Numbered from the stretch's first letter, positions 8,271 through 17,386 are shown. The stretch: 64,000 bases of DNA from Pedococcus sp031456495 (GCF_031456495.1 NZ_JAVDUW010000002.1:496001-560000); one strand, 5' to 3'. Numbers and translations: made by a program. The notes: generated by a model from the sequence alone, not told the origin.

Positions 8271-9974
8271 TCAGATGCGGCTGTCCGGGCCGCTGCGGCG
8301 TGCCTCGTCGGCCGTCTCGTCGTCGGGCATCGTCTGGCTGATCCGCTCGGCCTCCACGCGGCCGAGGTAGATGTCCACCTCGGACTGTTGCCGCGCCTCG
8401 TCCCAGCCGAGCACGGGGGCCACGAGGGCGGCCGCCGCGGGCGCGGCCGAGACGCCGCGGTCCCAGGCCTCGATCGAGATCCGGGTGCGCCGGGTGAGGA
8501 TGTCGGTGAGGTGCAGGGCGCCCTCGTGCGAGGCGGCGTAGACGACCTCGGCCTTGAGGTGGTCCTCGGCGCCCTCGAGCGGCTCGCCGAGCTCGGGGCG
8601 CTCGGCCACGAGGTCGAGCAGCTCCTGGGTCAGCGCGCCGTACCGCCGCAGCAGGTGCTCGACCCGGGCCACGTGCAGGCCGGCGTCGGACGCGAGCGTG
8701 TGCCGCTGGTTCCAGGCGGCCTGGAAGCCGACCGCGCCCACGAGGGGGATGGTCTCGGTCGTCGAGGCGGGGATGCGGCCGTCGAGGCCCTGCACGGCCT
8801 CGTCCACCGCGTCCTTGGCCATGACCCGGTAGGTCGTGTACTTGCCGCCGGCGACGACCACGAGGCCGGGGGCGCTGTGGGCCACGACGTGCTCGCGTGA
8901 CAGCTTCGACGTCGACTCCGACTCGCCCGCGAGCAGCGGCCGCAGCCCGGCATACACGCCCTCGACGTCCTCGTGCGTCAGCGGCGTCACGAGCACCCGG
9001 TTGACGTGGTCGAGGATGTAGTCGATGTCCGCGCGGGTCGCGGCGGGGTGGGCCTTGTCGAGGTTCCAGTCGGTGTCGGTGGTGCCGAGGATCCAGTGCC
9101 GGCCCCACGGGATGACGAACAGCACCGACTTCTCGGTGCGCAGGATGAGCCCGGTGGAGGAGTGGATCCGGTCACGGGGCACGACGAGGTGGATGCCCTT
9201 GCTCGCGCGGACGTGGAACTGGCCGCGCTCGCCGACCATGGCCTGGGTGTCGTCGGTCCAGACGCCCGTCGCGTTGACGATCTGCCGGGCGTGGATCTCG
9301 AACTCCCGGTCGGTCAGCTTGTCGACGGCCCGGACCCCGGTGACGCGCTCGCCCTGGCGCAGGAACCCGATGGCGGCGACCCGGTTCGCGACGTGCGCGC
9401 CGTAGTGGGCGGCGGTACGGGCGATCTCCATGGTGTGGCGGGCGTCGTCGACCTGGGCGTCGTAGTACTGCACGGCGCCGGTGAGGGCGCTGCTGCGCAG
9501 GCTCGGCATGAGCCGCAGGGCCTGACGCCGGGTCAGGTGCCGGTGGTGGGGAAGCCCCGCACCGGTGCCGGACTGCATGGCCATGGCGTCGTAGAGGGCG
9601 ATACCGGAGCCGACGTAGCCGCGCTCCCAGACGTGGTGGGTGAGGGGGTAGAGGAACGGCACCGGCCGGACCAGGTGCGGCGCGAGCCGGGTGAGGAGCA
9701 GCCCGCGCTCGCGCAGGGCCTCCCGGACGAGGCCGAAGTCGAGCATCTCGAGGTAGCGCAGGCCACCGTGGATGAGCTTGCTCGAGCGGGACGACGTGCC
9801 GCTGGCGAAGTCGCGCTGCTCGATCAGACCGGTGGACAGGCCCCGGGTCACGGCGTCGAGGGCCGTGCCGCTGCCGACCACGCCACCGCCGATGACCAGC
9901 TGGTCCAGCTCCCGGCCCGAGGCCAGGGTGTCGATGGCCGCCTGACGGTCCTGTGGTGACAGTCCGCTGCTCAT
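8271..9974 (-). CDS. glpD: Aerobic glycerol-3-phosphate dehydrogenase
   Basis: A 567-residue FAD enzyme that oxidises glycerol-3-phosphate to dihydroxyacetone phosphate at the membrane, feeding electrons to quinone. The dinucleotide-binding motif VIGGGVVGSG is at residues 27-36, followed by family signatures ASGTSSRSSKLIHGGLRYLE and GGKYTTYRVMAKDAVD. The chosen start ATG 9974 has GAGGAG ten bases upstream, overlapping the end of glpK. An upstream extension in frame to 10043 would run into glpK and is not used. It is separated from glpK by 7 bases, so the two form an operon and are probably translated together. Confidence 0.95.
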   Translation of the reverse strand: MSSGLSPQDRQAAIDTLASGRELDQLVIGGGVVGSGTALDAVTRGLSTGLIEQRDFASGTSSRSSKLIHGGLRYLEMLDFGLVREALRERGLLLTRLAPHLVRPVPFLYPLTHHVWERGYVGSGIALYDAMAMQSGTGAGLPHHRHLTRRQALRLMPSLRSSALTGAVQYYDAQVDDARHTMEIARTAAHYGAHVANRVAAIGFLRQGERVTGVRAVDKLTDREFEIHARQIVNATGVWTDDTQAMVGERGQFHVRASKGIHLVVPRDRIHSSTGLILRTEKSVLFVIPWGRHWILGTTDTDWNLDKAHPAATRADIDYILDHVNRVLVTPLTHEDVEGVYAGLRPLLAGESESTSKLSREHVVAHSAPGLVVVAGGKYTTYRVMAKDAVDEAVQGLDGRIPASTTETIPLVGAVGFQAAWNQRHTLASDAGLHVARVEHLLRRYGALTQELLDLVAERPELGEPLEGAEDHLKAEVVYAASHEGALHLTDILTRRTRISIEAWDRGVSAAPAAAALVAPVLGWDEARQQSEVDIYLGRVEAERISQTMPDDETADEARRSGPDSRI

Positions 9975-9981
9975 GTCGGTG

Positions 9982-11520
9982 CTACTCCTCGTCGACGTCG
10001 ACCCAGTCGAGCGTGCGCTCGACCGCCTTGCGCCACCCGGCATACCCGGCCTCGCGCTGCTCGTCGCTCCACGTCGGCTCCCAGCGCCGGGACTCCTGCC
10101 AGTTGGCCCGCAGCTCCTCGGTGTCCTTCCAGAAGCCGGTGGCCAGACCAGCAGCGTAGGCCGCGCCGAGGGCCGTGGTCTCGGCGACCACCGGGCGTGA
10201 GACGGGCACGCCCAGAATGTCCGCCTGCAGCTGCATGCAGAGCTCGTTCGCGGTGACGCCGCCGTCGACCTTGAGGACCGACAGCTCCATCGGGACGCCC
10301 GCGGCGCCGGTGTCGGCGGTCATCGCGTCGGCCACGTCGCGCGTCTGGTAGCAGATGGCCTCGAGGGTGGCGCGGGCCAGGTGGGCGTTGGTGTTGAAGC
10401 GGCTCATGCCGACGATCGCGCCGCGCGCGTCCGGTCGCCAGTACGGCGCGAAGAGGCCGGAGAACGCGGGGACGAAGTACAGGCCGCCGGTGTCCTGCAC
10501 CTGGCTGGCCAGCCGCTCGACGTCACCGGCGCCCGAGATGATCCCGAGCTGGTCGCGCAGCCACTGGACCGCCGACCCCGTGACGGCGATCGACCCCTCG
10601 AGGGCGTAGACGGGCTTCGCGTCGCCGAGCTGGTAGGCCACGGTCGTGAGCAGCCCGGACTCGCTGCGGACGATCTCCTCGCCCGTGTTGAGCAGCATGA
10701 AGTTGCCGGTGCCGTAGGTGTTCTTGGCCTCGCCTGGCCGGAAGCACACCTGTCCGACGGTGGCCGCGTGCTGGTCACCGAGCGCACCGGCGAGCGGGAC
10801 CTCGCCGCCGAGGGGGCCGCCGGTGCGGGTCGTGCCGTAGAGGGCGGGGTCGGAGCTCGGCCGGATCTGCGGCAGCATCGAGCGCGGGATCCCGAAGAAG
10901 CCGAGCAGCTCCTCGTCCCAGTCGAGGGTGCGCAGGTCCATGAGCATGGTGCGGCTGGCGTTGGTGACGTCGGTGACGTGCACGCCCCCGTCGGTGCCGC
11001 CGGTGAGGTTCCACAGCAGCCAGGTGTCGATGGTGCCGAAGACCAGGTCGCCGGCCTCGGCCGCCGCGCGGGCCCCGTCGACGTTCTCGAGGATCCACTG
11101 CACCTTGCCGGCGGCGAAGTACGCGGCAGGCGGTATGCCGGCCCGCTCGCGGATGACGTCGCCGCGTCCGTCCTGGTCGAGGGCCCGGGCGATCCGGTCG
11201 GTGCGGGTGTCCTGCCAGACGATCGCGTTGTGCACCGGGCGACCCGTGTGCCGGTTCCACACGACGGTGGTCTCGCGCTGGTTGGTGATGCCGATCGCGG
11301 CCAGGTCGCCCGGTTGGAGGTCGAGGCGGGCCAGGGCGGAGGCGATCACCGTCTGGGTGCGCTCCCAGATCTCCAGCGGGCTGTGCTCGACCCAGCCGGC
11401 GCGGGGGAGGATCTGCTCGTGCTCGAGCTGTCGGCTGCCGACCTCGTTGCCGTCGTGGTCGAAGACCATGAACCGCGTGCTCGTCGTGCCCTGGTCCACC
11501 GCGCCAACGAATTCGGCCAT
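9982..11520 (-). CDS. glpK: Glycerol kinase
   Basis: A 512-residue glycerol kinase of the FGGY family, converting glycerol and ATP to glycerol-3-phosphate. The N-terminal phosphate-binding motif DQGTTSTRFMVFDHDG, the substrate region VVWNRHTGRPVHNAIVWQDTRT and the C-terminal KVDGGVTANELCMQLQADILG signature are all intact. The length is typical. ATG 11520 is preceded by TAGGGT at six bases with no ribosome binding site, so the glpKD mRNA is probably leaderless. No glpF or glpR is present in the window. One CGGCATAC octamer inside the gene forces an ATA isoleucine codon (AGIPP near residue 129). Confidence 0.96.
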   Translation of the reverse strand: MAEFVGAVDQGTTSTRFMVFDHDGNEVGSRQLEHEQILPRAGWVEHSPLEIWERTQTVIASALARLDLQPGDLAAIGITNQRETTVVWNRHTGRPVHNAIVWQDTRTDRIARALDQDGRGDVIRERAGIPPAAYFAAGKVQWILENVDGARAAAEAGDLVFGTIDTWLLWNLTGGTDGGVHVTDVTNASRTMLMDLRTLDWDEELLGFFGIPRSMLPQIRPSSDPALYGTTRTGGPLGGEVPLAGALGDQHAATVGQVCFRPGEAKNTYGTGNFMLLNTGEEIVRSESGLLTTVAYQLGDAKPVYALEGSIAVTGSAVQWLRDQLGIISGAGDVERLASQVQDTGGLYFVPAFSGLFAPYWRPDARGAIVGMSRFNTNAHLARATLEAICYQTRDVADAMTADTGAAGVPMELSVLKVDGGVTANELCMQLQADILGVPVSRPVVAETTALGAAYAAGLATGFWKDTEELRANWQESRRWEPTWSDEQREAGYAGWRKAVERTLDWVDVDEE

Positions 11521-11698
11521 GGCGCGACCCTACTCAGGTGGCGCTCCCGGCAGACAGGCCCGCCTTCGTCATCTGGACACGGAGCCGACACGCCTTGGTG
11601 CGACGCACCGGAATCGGGCTGCGCGGCATACCGCACGTGGCGGCGGGCACGACGACTTGGGGCTCGTGAGCCACGAACGGTCGCGGCCGGCGGCACGG

Positions 11699-11736
11699 GA
11701 CGAGCGTTCGTGGCCTCACGGCCACGAACGGTCGTC
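11699..11736 (-). terminator. Long hairpin 3' of the MaoC gene
   Basis: An 11-bp perfect stem around CGTTCGTGGCC with a TCAC loop continues, after one G-G mismatch, for another 5 bp. The right-arm sequence GCCACGAACGGTCG occurs again at 11670-11683. The position suits termination of the MaoC transcript before glpK. Confidence 0.6.
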
Positions 11737-11752
11737 CCGGGACGCCGCGGCG

Positions 11753-12271
11753 TCAGGCCTTGGGGGCGGGCTCGACCAGCTCGGGCCGCGCGGGCTGCTC
11801 GCCGCCGCGGGCGTCGAGGTAGCTCTGCTTGGGCACCATGACCTTGCGCCGGAAGATGCAGACCAGGGTGCCGTCCTGCTTGTAGCCCTTGGTCTCGACG
11901 TGGACGACGCCGCGGTCGTCCTTGCTCGTCGACTCCCACTTGTCGAGGACCTCGGTCTGGCCGTAGATCGTGTCGCCGTGGAACGTCGGCGCGACGTGGC
12001 GCAGGCTCTCGATCTCGAGGTTGGCGATGGCCTTGCCCGAGACGTCCGGCACCGACATGCCGAGCAGCAGCGAGTACACGTAGTTGCCGACCACGACGTT
12101 GCGGCCGAACTGCGTGGTGTTCTCCGCGTAGTTGGCGTCGAGGTGGAGCGGGTGGTGGTTCATGGTGAGCAGGCAGAACAGGTGGTCGTCGTACTCGGTC
12201 ACCGTCTTGCCGGGCCAGTGCTTGTAGACAGCGCCGACCTCGAACTCCTCGTAGCTGCGTCCGAACTGCAT
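11753..12271 (-). CDS. MaoC family (R)-enoyl-CoA hydratase-like protein
   Basis: A 172-residue hot-dog-fold protein. The stretch TMNHHPLHLD (residues 36-45) corresponds to the hydratase motif of MaoC/PhaJ proteins, in which the His acts in catalysis; the usual first Asp is an Asn or His here. HVAPTFHGDTIYGQTEVLDKW is also typical. The probable role is hydration of enoyl-CoA in fatty-acid or branched-chain catabolism; the substrate is unknown. The chosen start is ATG 12271, with AGGATGGG upstream; an in-frame ATG at 12280 has no room for a ribosome binding site. The open frame extends far upstream to 12832 without coding character. Confidence 0.85.
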   Translation of the reverse strand: MQFGRSYEEFEVGAVYKHWPGKTVTEYDDHLFCLLTMNHHPLHLDANYAENTTQFGRNVVVGNYVYSLLLGMSVPDVSGKAIANLEIESLRHVAPTFHGDTIYGQTEVLDKWESTSKDDRGVVHVETKGYKQDGTLVCIFRRKVMVPKQSYLDARGGEQPARPELVEPAPKA

Positions 12272-12440
12272 GCGGCCCATCCTGCCGACGGTGGCCGTCC
12301 GGGGACACCGGTGCGGCGCGTGCGTTCGCTCACAACCTCCGGAACACTGCGGCGGAGTTTGTCGAGAGCGGCCGGCGGCGGTCGTCACACGGCTGTCAGG
12401 GCCCTCGGGCCTGCAGCCACTCCCGGACAGGAGCACCACC

Positions 12441-12815
12441 GTGAAGTACGTCATCCTCATGCACTCCAACCCCCAGCCCTGGGGCCACCCGACCAGCGAC
12501 TTCCTCGCCGAGCACCAGGCCCTGCCGCCGGAGGAGCGGGAGCGGCGCGGCGCCGAGTTCGACGAGGTCCTGAAGGAGCTGTCCGAGCGCGGTGAGCTGG
12601 TCGGGGGCCAGGCGCTAGGCGACCCGCGGGACGCACGGCTGTTCCGGTGGGAGGGCGGGCGTCGCAAGGTCACCGAGGGCCCGTACGCCGAGACCGCCGA
12701 GCACTTTGCCGGCTTCTTCCTGATCGACGTGGAGAGCCAGGAGCGGGCGGAGGAGGTCACCGCGAAGTTCTCCGGCCCGGGCGAGACGGTCGAGCTGCGG
12801 CCCCTCTTCGCCTGA
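12441..12815 (+). CDS. YCII-related (DGPF) domain protein
   Basis: A 124-residue YCII-family protein with a ferredoxin-like dimeric alpha-beta barrel fold. It starts VKYVILMHSNP from GTG 12441 with GGAG seven bases upstream. Diagnostic features are the central GGQALGDPRDARLFRW and VTEGPYAETAEHFAGFFLIDV segments. Members are often encoded next to ECF sigma factors (SigJ-like), but none is nearby. The function is unknown; a small-molecule-binding or hydrolase/isomerase role is typical speculation for the fold. Confidence 0.8.
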   Translation: MKYVILMHSNPQPWGHPTSDFLAEHQALPPEERERRGAEFDEVLKELSERGELVGGQALGDPRDARLFRWEGGRRKVTEGPYAETAEHFAGFFLIDVESQERAEEVTAKFSGPGETVELRPLFA

Positions 12816-12818
12816 CCG

Positions 12819-12856
12819 CCCGGGTGCCCCATCGGTCCACCGGTGGGGCACCCGGG
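12819..12856. terminator. Terminator hairpin after the YCII gene
   Basis: A 13-bp perfect stem (CCCGGGTGCCCCA and its complement), extended inward by further pairs (CGGT/ACCG). It starts 3 bases after the YCII stop codon and ends just upstream of the next promoter. Confidence 0.75.
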
Positions 12857-12887
12857 AGGCGCCCCGCGCCACCCCTACGCTTGGCCC

Positions 12888-13739
12888 GTGCGCATCGACC
12901 TCCACACCCACTCCTCGGCGAGTGACGGCACCGAGCCGGCGGAGGTCGTCGTCGCACAGGCAGCCCGCGCCGGCCTCGACGTGGTGGCCCTCACCGACCA
13001 CGACACGTATGCCGGGTGGCCGGCGGCGCAGGCCGCCGCGCGCGAGCTCGGGGTCGGGTTCGTCCCCGGCGTGGAGGTGTCCTGCTCCCACCGCGGCGTC
13101 AGCGTCCACCTGCTCGGCTACCTCGTCGACCCGGGGTTCGCGCCCCTCGTGGAGGAGCTCGAGAAGGCCCGGCAGTCCCGCGTCAGCCGCGTCGAGCGGA
13201 TGGTCGACCGGATGGCCGCCGACGGCATACCCGTCAGCATGGAGGCGGTCCGCGCGCAGGCTGGGGAGGACACCACGCTCGGGCGCCCGCACATCGCCGA
13301 CGCGCTCGTGGCCGCCGGGTACGTCCCCTCCCGGGACGCGGCGTTCACCGACGTGCTGCGCAACGGCAGCCCCTACTACGTCTCGCACTACGCCCCCAGC
13401 CCCGTGCGGGCCGTCCAGCTGGTCCGGGCGGCCGGCGGGGTGCCCGTGATGGCGCACCCGTTCGCCTCCTCGCGGGGCCGGACCGTCGACGACGACGTCA
13501 TCGCCGCGATGGCCCAGGCGGGGCTGGCCGGGCTCGAGGCCGAGCACCGCGACCACACCGACGACCAGCGCGACCACGCCCGTGCGCTCGCCGCGCAGCT
13601 GGGCCTGTTCACCACCGGGGCGAGCGACTACCACGGCGCGGGCAAGCCCAACCGCCTCGGCGAGAACACGACGTCCCCGGAGGTGCTCGCCGAGATCGAG
13701 CGGCAGGCCACGAGCGGCGTGGAGGTGGTGCGGCCGTGA
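12888..13739 (+). CDS. PHP domain metal-dependent phosphoesterase
   Basis: A 283-residue PHP-domain protein of the YciV/RNase AM group. His6 and His8 (DLHTHSSASDG), the DHD triad at residues 37-39, GVEVSCSH, VMAHPFASS and ASDYHG supply the metal ligands and are all intact. Relatives remove phosphate from 3',5'-nucleoside bisphosphates or trim RNA 5' ends; the exact substrate here is unproved. GTG 12888 follows TACGCT by six bases, the leaderless pattern. The stop overlaps the start of the MarC gene by 4 bases (GTGA), so they are co-translated. The CGGCATAC octamer at 13223-13230 forces an ATA codon in GIPVS. Confidence 0.88.
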   Translation: MRIDLHTHSSASDGTEPAEVVVAQAARAGLDVVALTDHDTYAGWPAAQAAARELGVGFVPGVEVSCSHRGVSVHLLGYLVDPGFAPLVEELEKARQSRVSRVERMVDRMAADGIPVSMEAVRAQAGEDTTLGRPHIADALVAAGYVPSRDAAFTDVLRNGSPYYVSHYAPSPVRAVQLVRAAGGVPVMAHPFASSRGRTVDDDVIAAMAQAGLAGLEAEHRDHTDDQRDHARALAAQLGLFTTGASDYHGAGKPNRLGENTTSPEVLAEIERQATSGVEVVRP

Positions 13740-14353
13740 GCAGCGTGCTCGACCCGCAGGTGTTCGGCTCGGTCTTCGTGACGCTGCTCGTCATCATGGA
13801 CCCGCCCGGTGCGCTGCCGATCTTCCTCGCGCTGACCGGCTCGCTCACGCAGAAGCAGAAGCTCGCCGCCGCCCGCCGCGCCAGCCTCGTCGCGCTCGGC
13901 GTCATCGCGGCGTTCGCGGTGTTCGGCCAGCAGATCCTCAACTACCTGCACATCTCGCTGCCGGCCCTGCAGGGTGCCGGCGGCCTCCTGCTGCTGCTCG
14001 TCGCCCTGCAGCTGCTCACCGGGTCGGAGCAGGAGCAGCACGCCGACGCCGGCGTGAACGTCGCCCTCGTCCCGCTCGGCACGCCGCTGCTCGCCGGCCC
14101 CGGTGCGATCGTCGCGACGATGCTGGCCGTGCAGAACTCCACCCGCCCGGGCGAGTACATCGCCGTCGGGGCGGCGCTGGTCGCCGTGCTCCTGGTCGTG
14201 TGGCTGTTCCTGCGGTTCGCCGGCCAGATCCACCGCGTGCTCAAGGACAGCGGCACCGTGCTCCTGACCCGCATCGCCGGACTGCTGCTGTCCGCCATCG
14301 CGGTGCAGATGGTCGCCGACAGCGTCCGGGCCTTTGTCAGCGGGACGTCCTAG
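13736..14353 (+). CDS. MarC family integral membrane protein
   Basis: A 205-residue protein with six predicted membrane helices. It shows the MarC/YhgN signatures TLLVIMDPPGALPIFLALT near the start and PLGTPLLAGPGAIVATMLA in the middle. Once thought to be a drug-resistance pump, the MarC family has no established transport substrate. It starts at GTG 13736, overlapping the PHP gene by 4 bases. The downstream nuclease gene begins within 11 bases of its stop. Confidence 0.9.
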   Translation: MSSVLDPQVFGSVFVTLLVIMDPPGALPIFLALTGSLTQKQKLAAARRASLVALGVIAAFAVFGQQILNYLHISLPALQGAGGLLLLLVALQLLTGSEQEQHADAGVNVALVPLGTPLLAGPGAIVATMLAVQNSTRPGEYIAVGAALVAVLLVVWLFLRFAGQIHRVLKDSGTVLLTRIAGLLLSAIAVQMVADSVRAFVSGTS

Positions 14354-14363
14354 CGTGGGCGCC

Positions 14364-15230
14364 GTGGGAGCAGGGACCGGGGGGTTCGAGCAGGGCGAGC
14401 TGGTGGGTATGCCGCGCCGCCTGTTCCGCGCGAGCCCGAGCAAGCTGCTGGCGTGGGTGGACTGCCCGCGCCGCTACCGCATGCAGTACCTCGACCGGCC
14501 CACGCCGCCGACCCGGCCGCAGCGCGCGCACACCTCCCTCGGCGTGGCCGTCCACAACGCGCTGCGCGACTGGTGGGACCTGCCGGGCGAGCACCGGACC
14601 CCGGCCTCGGGGGCGGAGCTGGTGCGCACGTCGTGGATCGAGTCCGGCTTCCGCGACCCCGACCACTCCCGGACCTGGCGTGAGCGCTCGCAGGAGCACG
14701 TGACGACCTACCTGTCCGACGTCGACCCGAGCGTCCAGCCCCTCGGGATCGAGCGGACCGTGTCGCTGAAGACCGGCACGCTCGCGCTGTCCGGGCGGAT
14801 CGACCGGCTCGACGACCGCGGCGACGGCCTGGCCGTCGTCGACTACAAGACGAGCCGGACCGTCCCGACCGACGACGACGCCCGCACCTCGCTGCCGCTG
14901 GCGCTCTACGCCGCCGCCGCGTGGAAGATGTTCCGCCGCCGCTGCGTCCGGGTCGAGCTGCACCACCTGCCGTCGGGCACGGTCGCGGCCCACGAGCACA
15001 CGCCCGAGTCCCTGCAGCGCAAGCTCGCCGAGGCCGAGTCGATCGCCGCCGACGCCCGCCGCGCCGAGGACGACTACGCCCAGTTCGGCGTCGACTCCGG
15101 CCGGTTCCCCGCGCAGGTCGGGCCGCTGTGCCAGTGGTGCGACTTCCGCCGGCACTGCCCGGCGGGGCAGGCGTTCGGCCCGGAGAAGTCCGACTGGGCG
15201 GCCCTGGAGGATCCGGTCCCGGCGACCTGA
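14364..15230 (+). CDS. RecB-family exonuclease with four-cysteine cluster
   Basis: A 288-residue stand-alone PD-(D/E)XK nuclease. The catalytic core is LSGRIDRLDD followed by VVDYKTSR. Four cysteines frame it: one near residue 34 (VDCPRRYR) and three at the C-terminus (CQWCDFRRHC), the arrangement that binds an Fe-S cluster in Cas4, AddB and AdnA nucleases. No helicase domain is fused. A role in DNA repair or end-processing is likely. The start is a choice: GTG 14364 lies seven bases after TAGCGT, giving a leaderless mRNA; GTG 14355 and ATG 14409 are alternatives. Confidence 0.85.
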   Translation: MGAGTGGFEQGELVGMPRRLFRASPSKLLAWVDCPRRYRMQYLDRPTPPTRPQRAHTSLGVAVHNALRDWWDLPGEHRTPASGAELVRTSWIESGFRDPDHSRTWRERSQEHVTTYLSDVDPSVQPLGIERTVSLKTGTLALSGRIDRLDDRGDGLAVVDYKTSRTVPTDDDARTSLPLALYAAAAWKMFRRRCVRVELHHLPSGTVAAHEHTPESLQRKLAEAESIAADARRAEDDYAQFGVDSGRFPAQVGPLCQWCDFRRHCPAGQAFGPEKSDWAALEDPVPAT

Positions 15231-15282
15231 CAGACTGGGCCGCGAGCCGGCATACCGACCGACCCGCACGAAAGGTCAGCAC

Positions 15283-16062
15283 GTGGCGAGGAAGCGCACC
15301 AGGCCGGCCACGGTCGTGTCCGTGGCCAACCAGAAGGGCGGGGTCGCCAAGACGACCTCCGTGGCGTCGCTGGGGGCGGCCTTCGCCGAACAGGGCAAGC
15401 GGGTGCTGCTCGTCGACCTCGACGCGCAGGCCTGCCTCACCTTCAGCCTCGGGGTCGACCCCGACGAGGTCGAGGGGTCGGTCAACGAGGTCCTGCTCGG
15501 CAAGGCGCAGGTCGCCGACGTCCGGATCGCCTGCGAGGACGGCGTCGACCTGGTGCCGAGCGTCATCGACCTCGCCGGCGCCGAGGCCCAGCTGCTGCCG
15601 CGGCCGGGGCGCGAGTACATCCTGCGCGGCGTGCTCGAGGAGGTCCGGTCGGAGTACGACGTCATCCTGCTCGACTGCTCGCCCAGCCTCGGCGTGCTCA
15701 CCCTCAACGCGCTCACGGCCTCGCAGGGCCTCGTGATCCCGATGCCGTGCGAGATGCTCAGCCACCGCGGGGTCGGCCAGCTGCTCGACACCGTGGCGGA
15801 CGTGCAGAAGATCCTCAACAAGGACCTGCGCGTGATGGGGATCCTCCCGACCCTCTTCGACGGGCGCAGCAACCACGCCCGGGAGGTCCTGGCCGACGTG
15901 GGGGAGCGCTACGGCCTGCCGGTGCTCGACCCGCCGATCCCGAAGACCGTGCGGTTCGCCGAGGCGCCCGCCGTCGGGCGCTCGATCCTGGCGACGTCCC
16001 GCACCTCCAAGGGCGCCAAGGCGTACCGAGACGTGGCGAAGGCGCTCGCGAAGCAGCTCTGA
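15283..16062 (+). CDS. ParA family ATPase
   Basis: A 259-residue deviant Walker-type ATPase. KGGVAKTT (residues 18-25) is the Walker A motif with the signature lysine at 18, LLVDLDAQA is Walker A', and VILLDCSPSLG is Walker B. No ParB or parS-like gene is adjacent, so it is more likely one of the orphan ParA proteins that position cellular cargo than the chromosome-segregation ParA; this is inference. The GTG start has GAAAGG seven bases upstream. A CGGCATAC octamer lies in the short gap before it. Confidence 0.9.
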   Translation: MARKRTRPATVVSVANQKGGVAKTTSVASLGAAFAEQGKRVLLVDLDAQACLTFSLGVDPDEVEGSVNEVLLGKAQVADVRIACEDGVDLVPSVIDLAGAEAQLLPRPGREYILRGVLEEVRSEYDVILLDCSPSLGVLTLNALTASQGLVIPMPCEMLSHRGVGQLLDTVADVQKILNKDLRVMGILPTLFDGRSNHAREVLADVGERYGLPVLDPPIPKTVRFAEAPAVGRSILATSRTSKGAKAYRDVAKALAKQL

Positions 16063-16158
16063 GATCGCGGTTGCGGAATACCCGCGGCGGTCGCGTACTT
16101 GTCACCAGATGGTGCCCATTCCCCCCCGACCGAGCACCTACCCGATCCAAGGAGTGAC

Positions 16159-17214
16159 ATGACGACCACCACCCCTGCCCTGGCCATGCCGTCCGCCGAC
16201 GGCCGGTTCGAGACGACGACGGTGGAGCGGCGTGACCTGCGTGCGGACGACGTGCGCATCGACATCAAGTTCGCGGGCATCTGCCACAGCGACATCCACA
16301 CCGTCCGCGGCGAGTGGGGCGACACCAGCTACCCGCTGACGCCGGGCCACGAGATCGCCGGTGTCGTGAGCGAGGTCGGCCCCGAGGTCACGAAGTTCAA
16401 GGTCGGCGACCGCGTCGGCGTCGGCTGCATGGTCGACTCGTGCGGCGAGTGCGCCCAGTGCAAGGCCGGCCACGAGAACTTCTGCGAGAAGAAGACCGTC
16501 TTCACCTACGGCGACACCGACGTCGACGGCACCACGACCCAGGGCGGCTACAGCCAGCAGGTCGTCGTGACCGATCGCTTCGTCGTCCGGATCCCCGACG
16601 GGCTCGACCTGGACAAGGCCGCGCCGTTGCTGTGCGCCGGCATCACCCTCTACACGCCGCTCAAGCGCTGGCTCGACCACGCCGGCCCCAACGCCAAGGT
16701 CGCGATCGTCGGCATGGGCGGCCTGGGCCACATGGGTGTCAAGATCGCCGCGGCGATGGGCGCGGACGTCACCGTGCTCAGCCAGGGCCTGTCGAAGGAG
16801 GAGGACGGCCGCCGCTTCGGCGCCCGTGACTACCGCGCGACGAGCGACGCCAAGACCTTCGAGGACCTCGCAGGGACCTTCGACGTGATCATCTCGACGA
16901 TCAGCGCCGACCTCGACCTGCCGCAGTACCTCTCGCTGCTCAAGCCGTTCGGCACCTTCGTCACCGTGGGCCTGCCGCCGAGCCCGCAGCAGCTGCCCTT
17001 CGGTGCGCTCATCAACGGTGACAAGACCGTCGCCGGCTCCAACATCGGCGGCATCGCCCTCACCCAGGAGATGCTCGACTTCTGCGCGGAGCACGGCATC
17101 ACCGCCGAGATCGAGACGATCTCCGCGGACAAGGTCGACGAGGCCTACGACCGCGTCGTGAAGTCCGACGTGCGGTACCGGTTCGTCATCGACACCGCGA
17201 CCATCGGCGCCTGA
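16159..17214 (+). CDS. Zinc-dependent NAD(P) alcohol dehydrogenase (CAD/YahK type)
   Basis: A 351-residue medium-chain alcohol dehydrogenase. The catalytic zinc ligands include Cys42 (GICHSDIHTVRGEWG) and the GHEIAG histidine, and the structural-zinc lobe is CGECAQCKAGHENFC. The Rossmann motif is VGMGGLGHMG. GICHSDIH and SADLDLPQYLSLL are typical of the cinnamyl-alcohol/YahK branch, which reduces aldehydes broadly with NADPH. The start ATG has AAGGAG four bases upstream. It is followed by a long perfect terminator and stands alone. Confidence 0.92.
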   Translation: MTTTTPALAMPSADGRFETTTVERRDLRADDVRIDIKFAGICHSDIHTVRGEWGDTSYPLTPGHEIAGVVSEVGPEVTKFKVGDRVGVGCMVDSCGECAQCKAGHENFCEKKTVFTYGDTDVDGTTTQGGYSQQVVVTDRFVVRIPDGLDLDKAAPLLCAGITLYTPLKRWLDHAGPNAKVAIVGMGGLGHMGVKIAAAMGADVTVLSQGLSKEEDGRRFGARDYRATSDAKTFEDLAGTFDVIISTISADLDLPQYLSLLKPFGTFVTVGLPPSPQQLPFGALINGDKTVAGSNIGGIALTQEMLDFCAEHGITAEIETISADKVDEAYDRVVKSDVRYRFVIDTATIGA

Positions 17215-17239
17215 CCCGGCGCCGCGACAGCGGACGACC

Positions 17240-17273
17240 GAAGGGCCCAGCCTCCACGGAGGCTGGGCCCTTC
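17240..17273. terminator. Terminator of the alcohol dehydrogenase gene
   Basis: Two 16-base arms (GAAGGGCCCAGCCTCC and complement) pair almost without a loop, followed by TTCGTCGTCG. The same GAAGGGCCC/GGGCCCTTC theme closes other genes in the window. Confidence 0.85.
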
Positions 17274-17296
17274 GTCGTCGTGGTCGGACCGCTCGC

Positions 17297-17386
17297 GACC
17301 AACCTCTGCTAGCAGAGGTTGGTCGGCTCAGCAGAGGTTGGAACCTGTGCTGGGTGCACGACGGTCTGCTAGCAGAGGGTCGTGCA
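17297..17386. repeat. Cluster of TCTGCTAGCAGA palindromes
   Basis: Between the convergent dehydrogenase and helicase genes lie a perfect 28-bp palindrome (17297-17324, centre CTGCTAGCAG), a direct copy of its right arm (AGCAGAGGTTGG, 17330-17341), and a second 32-bp palindrome with the same centre (17355-17386, two mismatched pairs). No gene is present in this stretch. Confidence 0.8.

Noticed and set aside
9975..10043. N-terminal extension of GlpD
   Set aside because: It would overlap glpK, and the ATG at 9974 gives the family-like N-terminus with a ribosome binding site.
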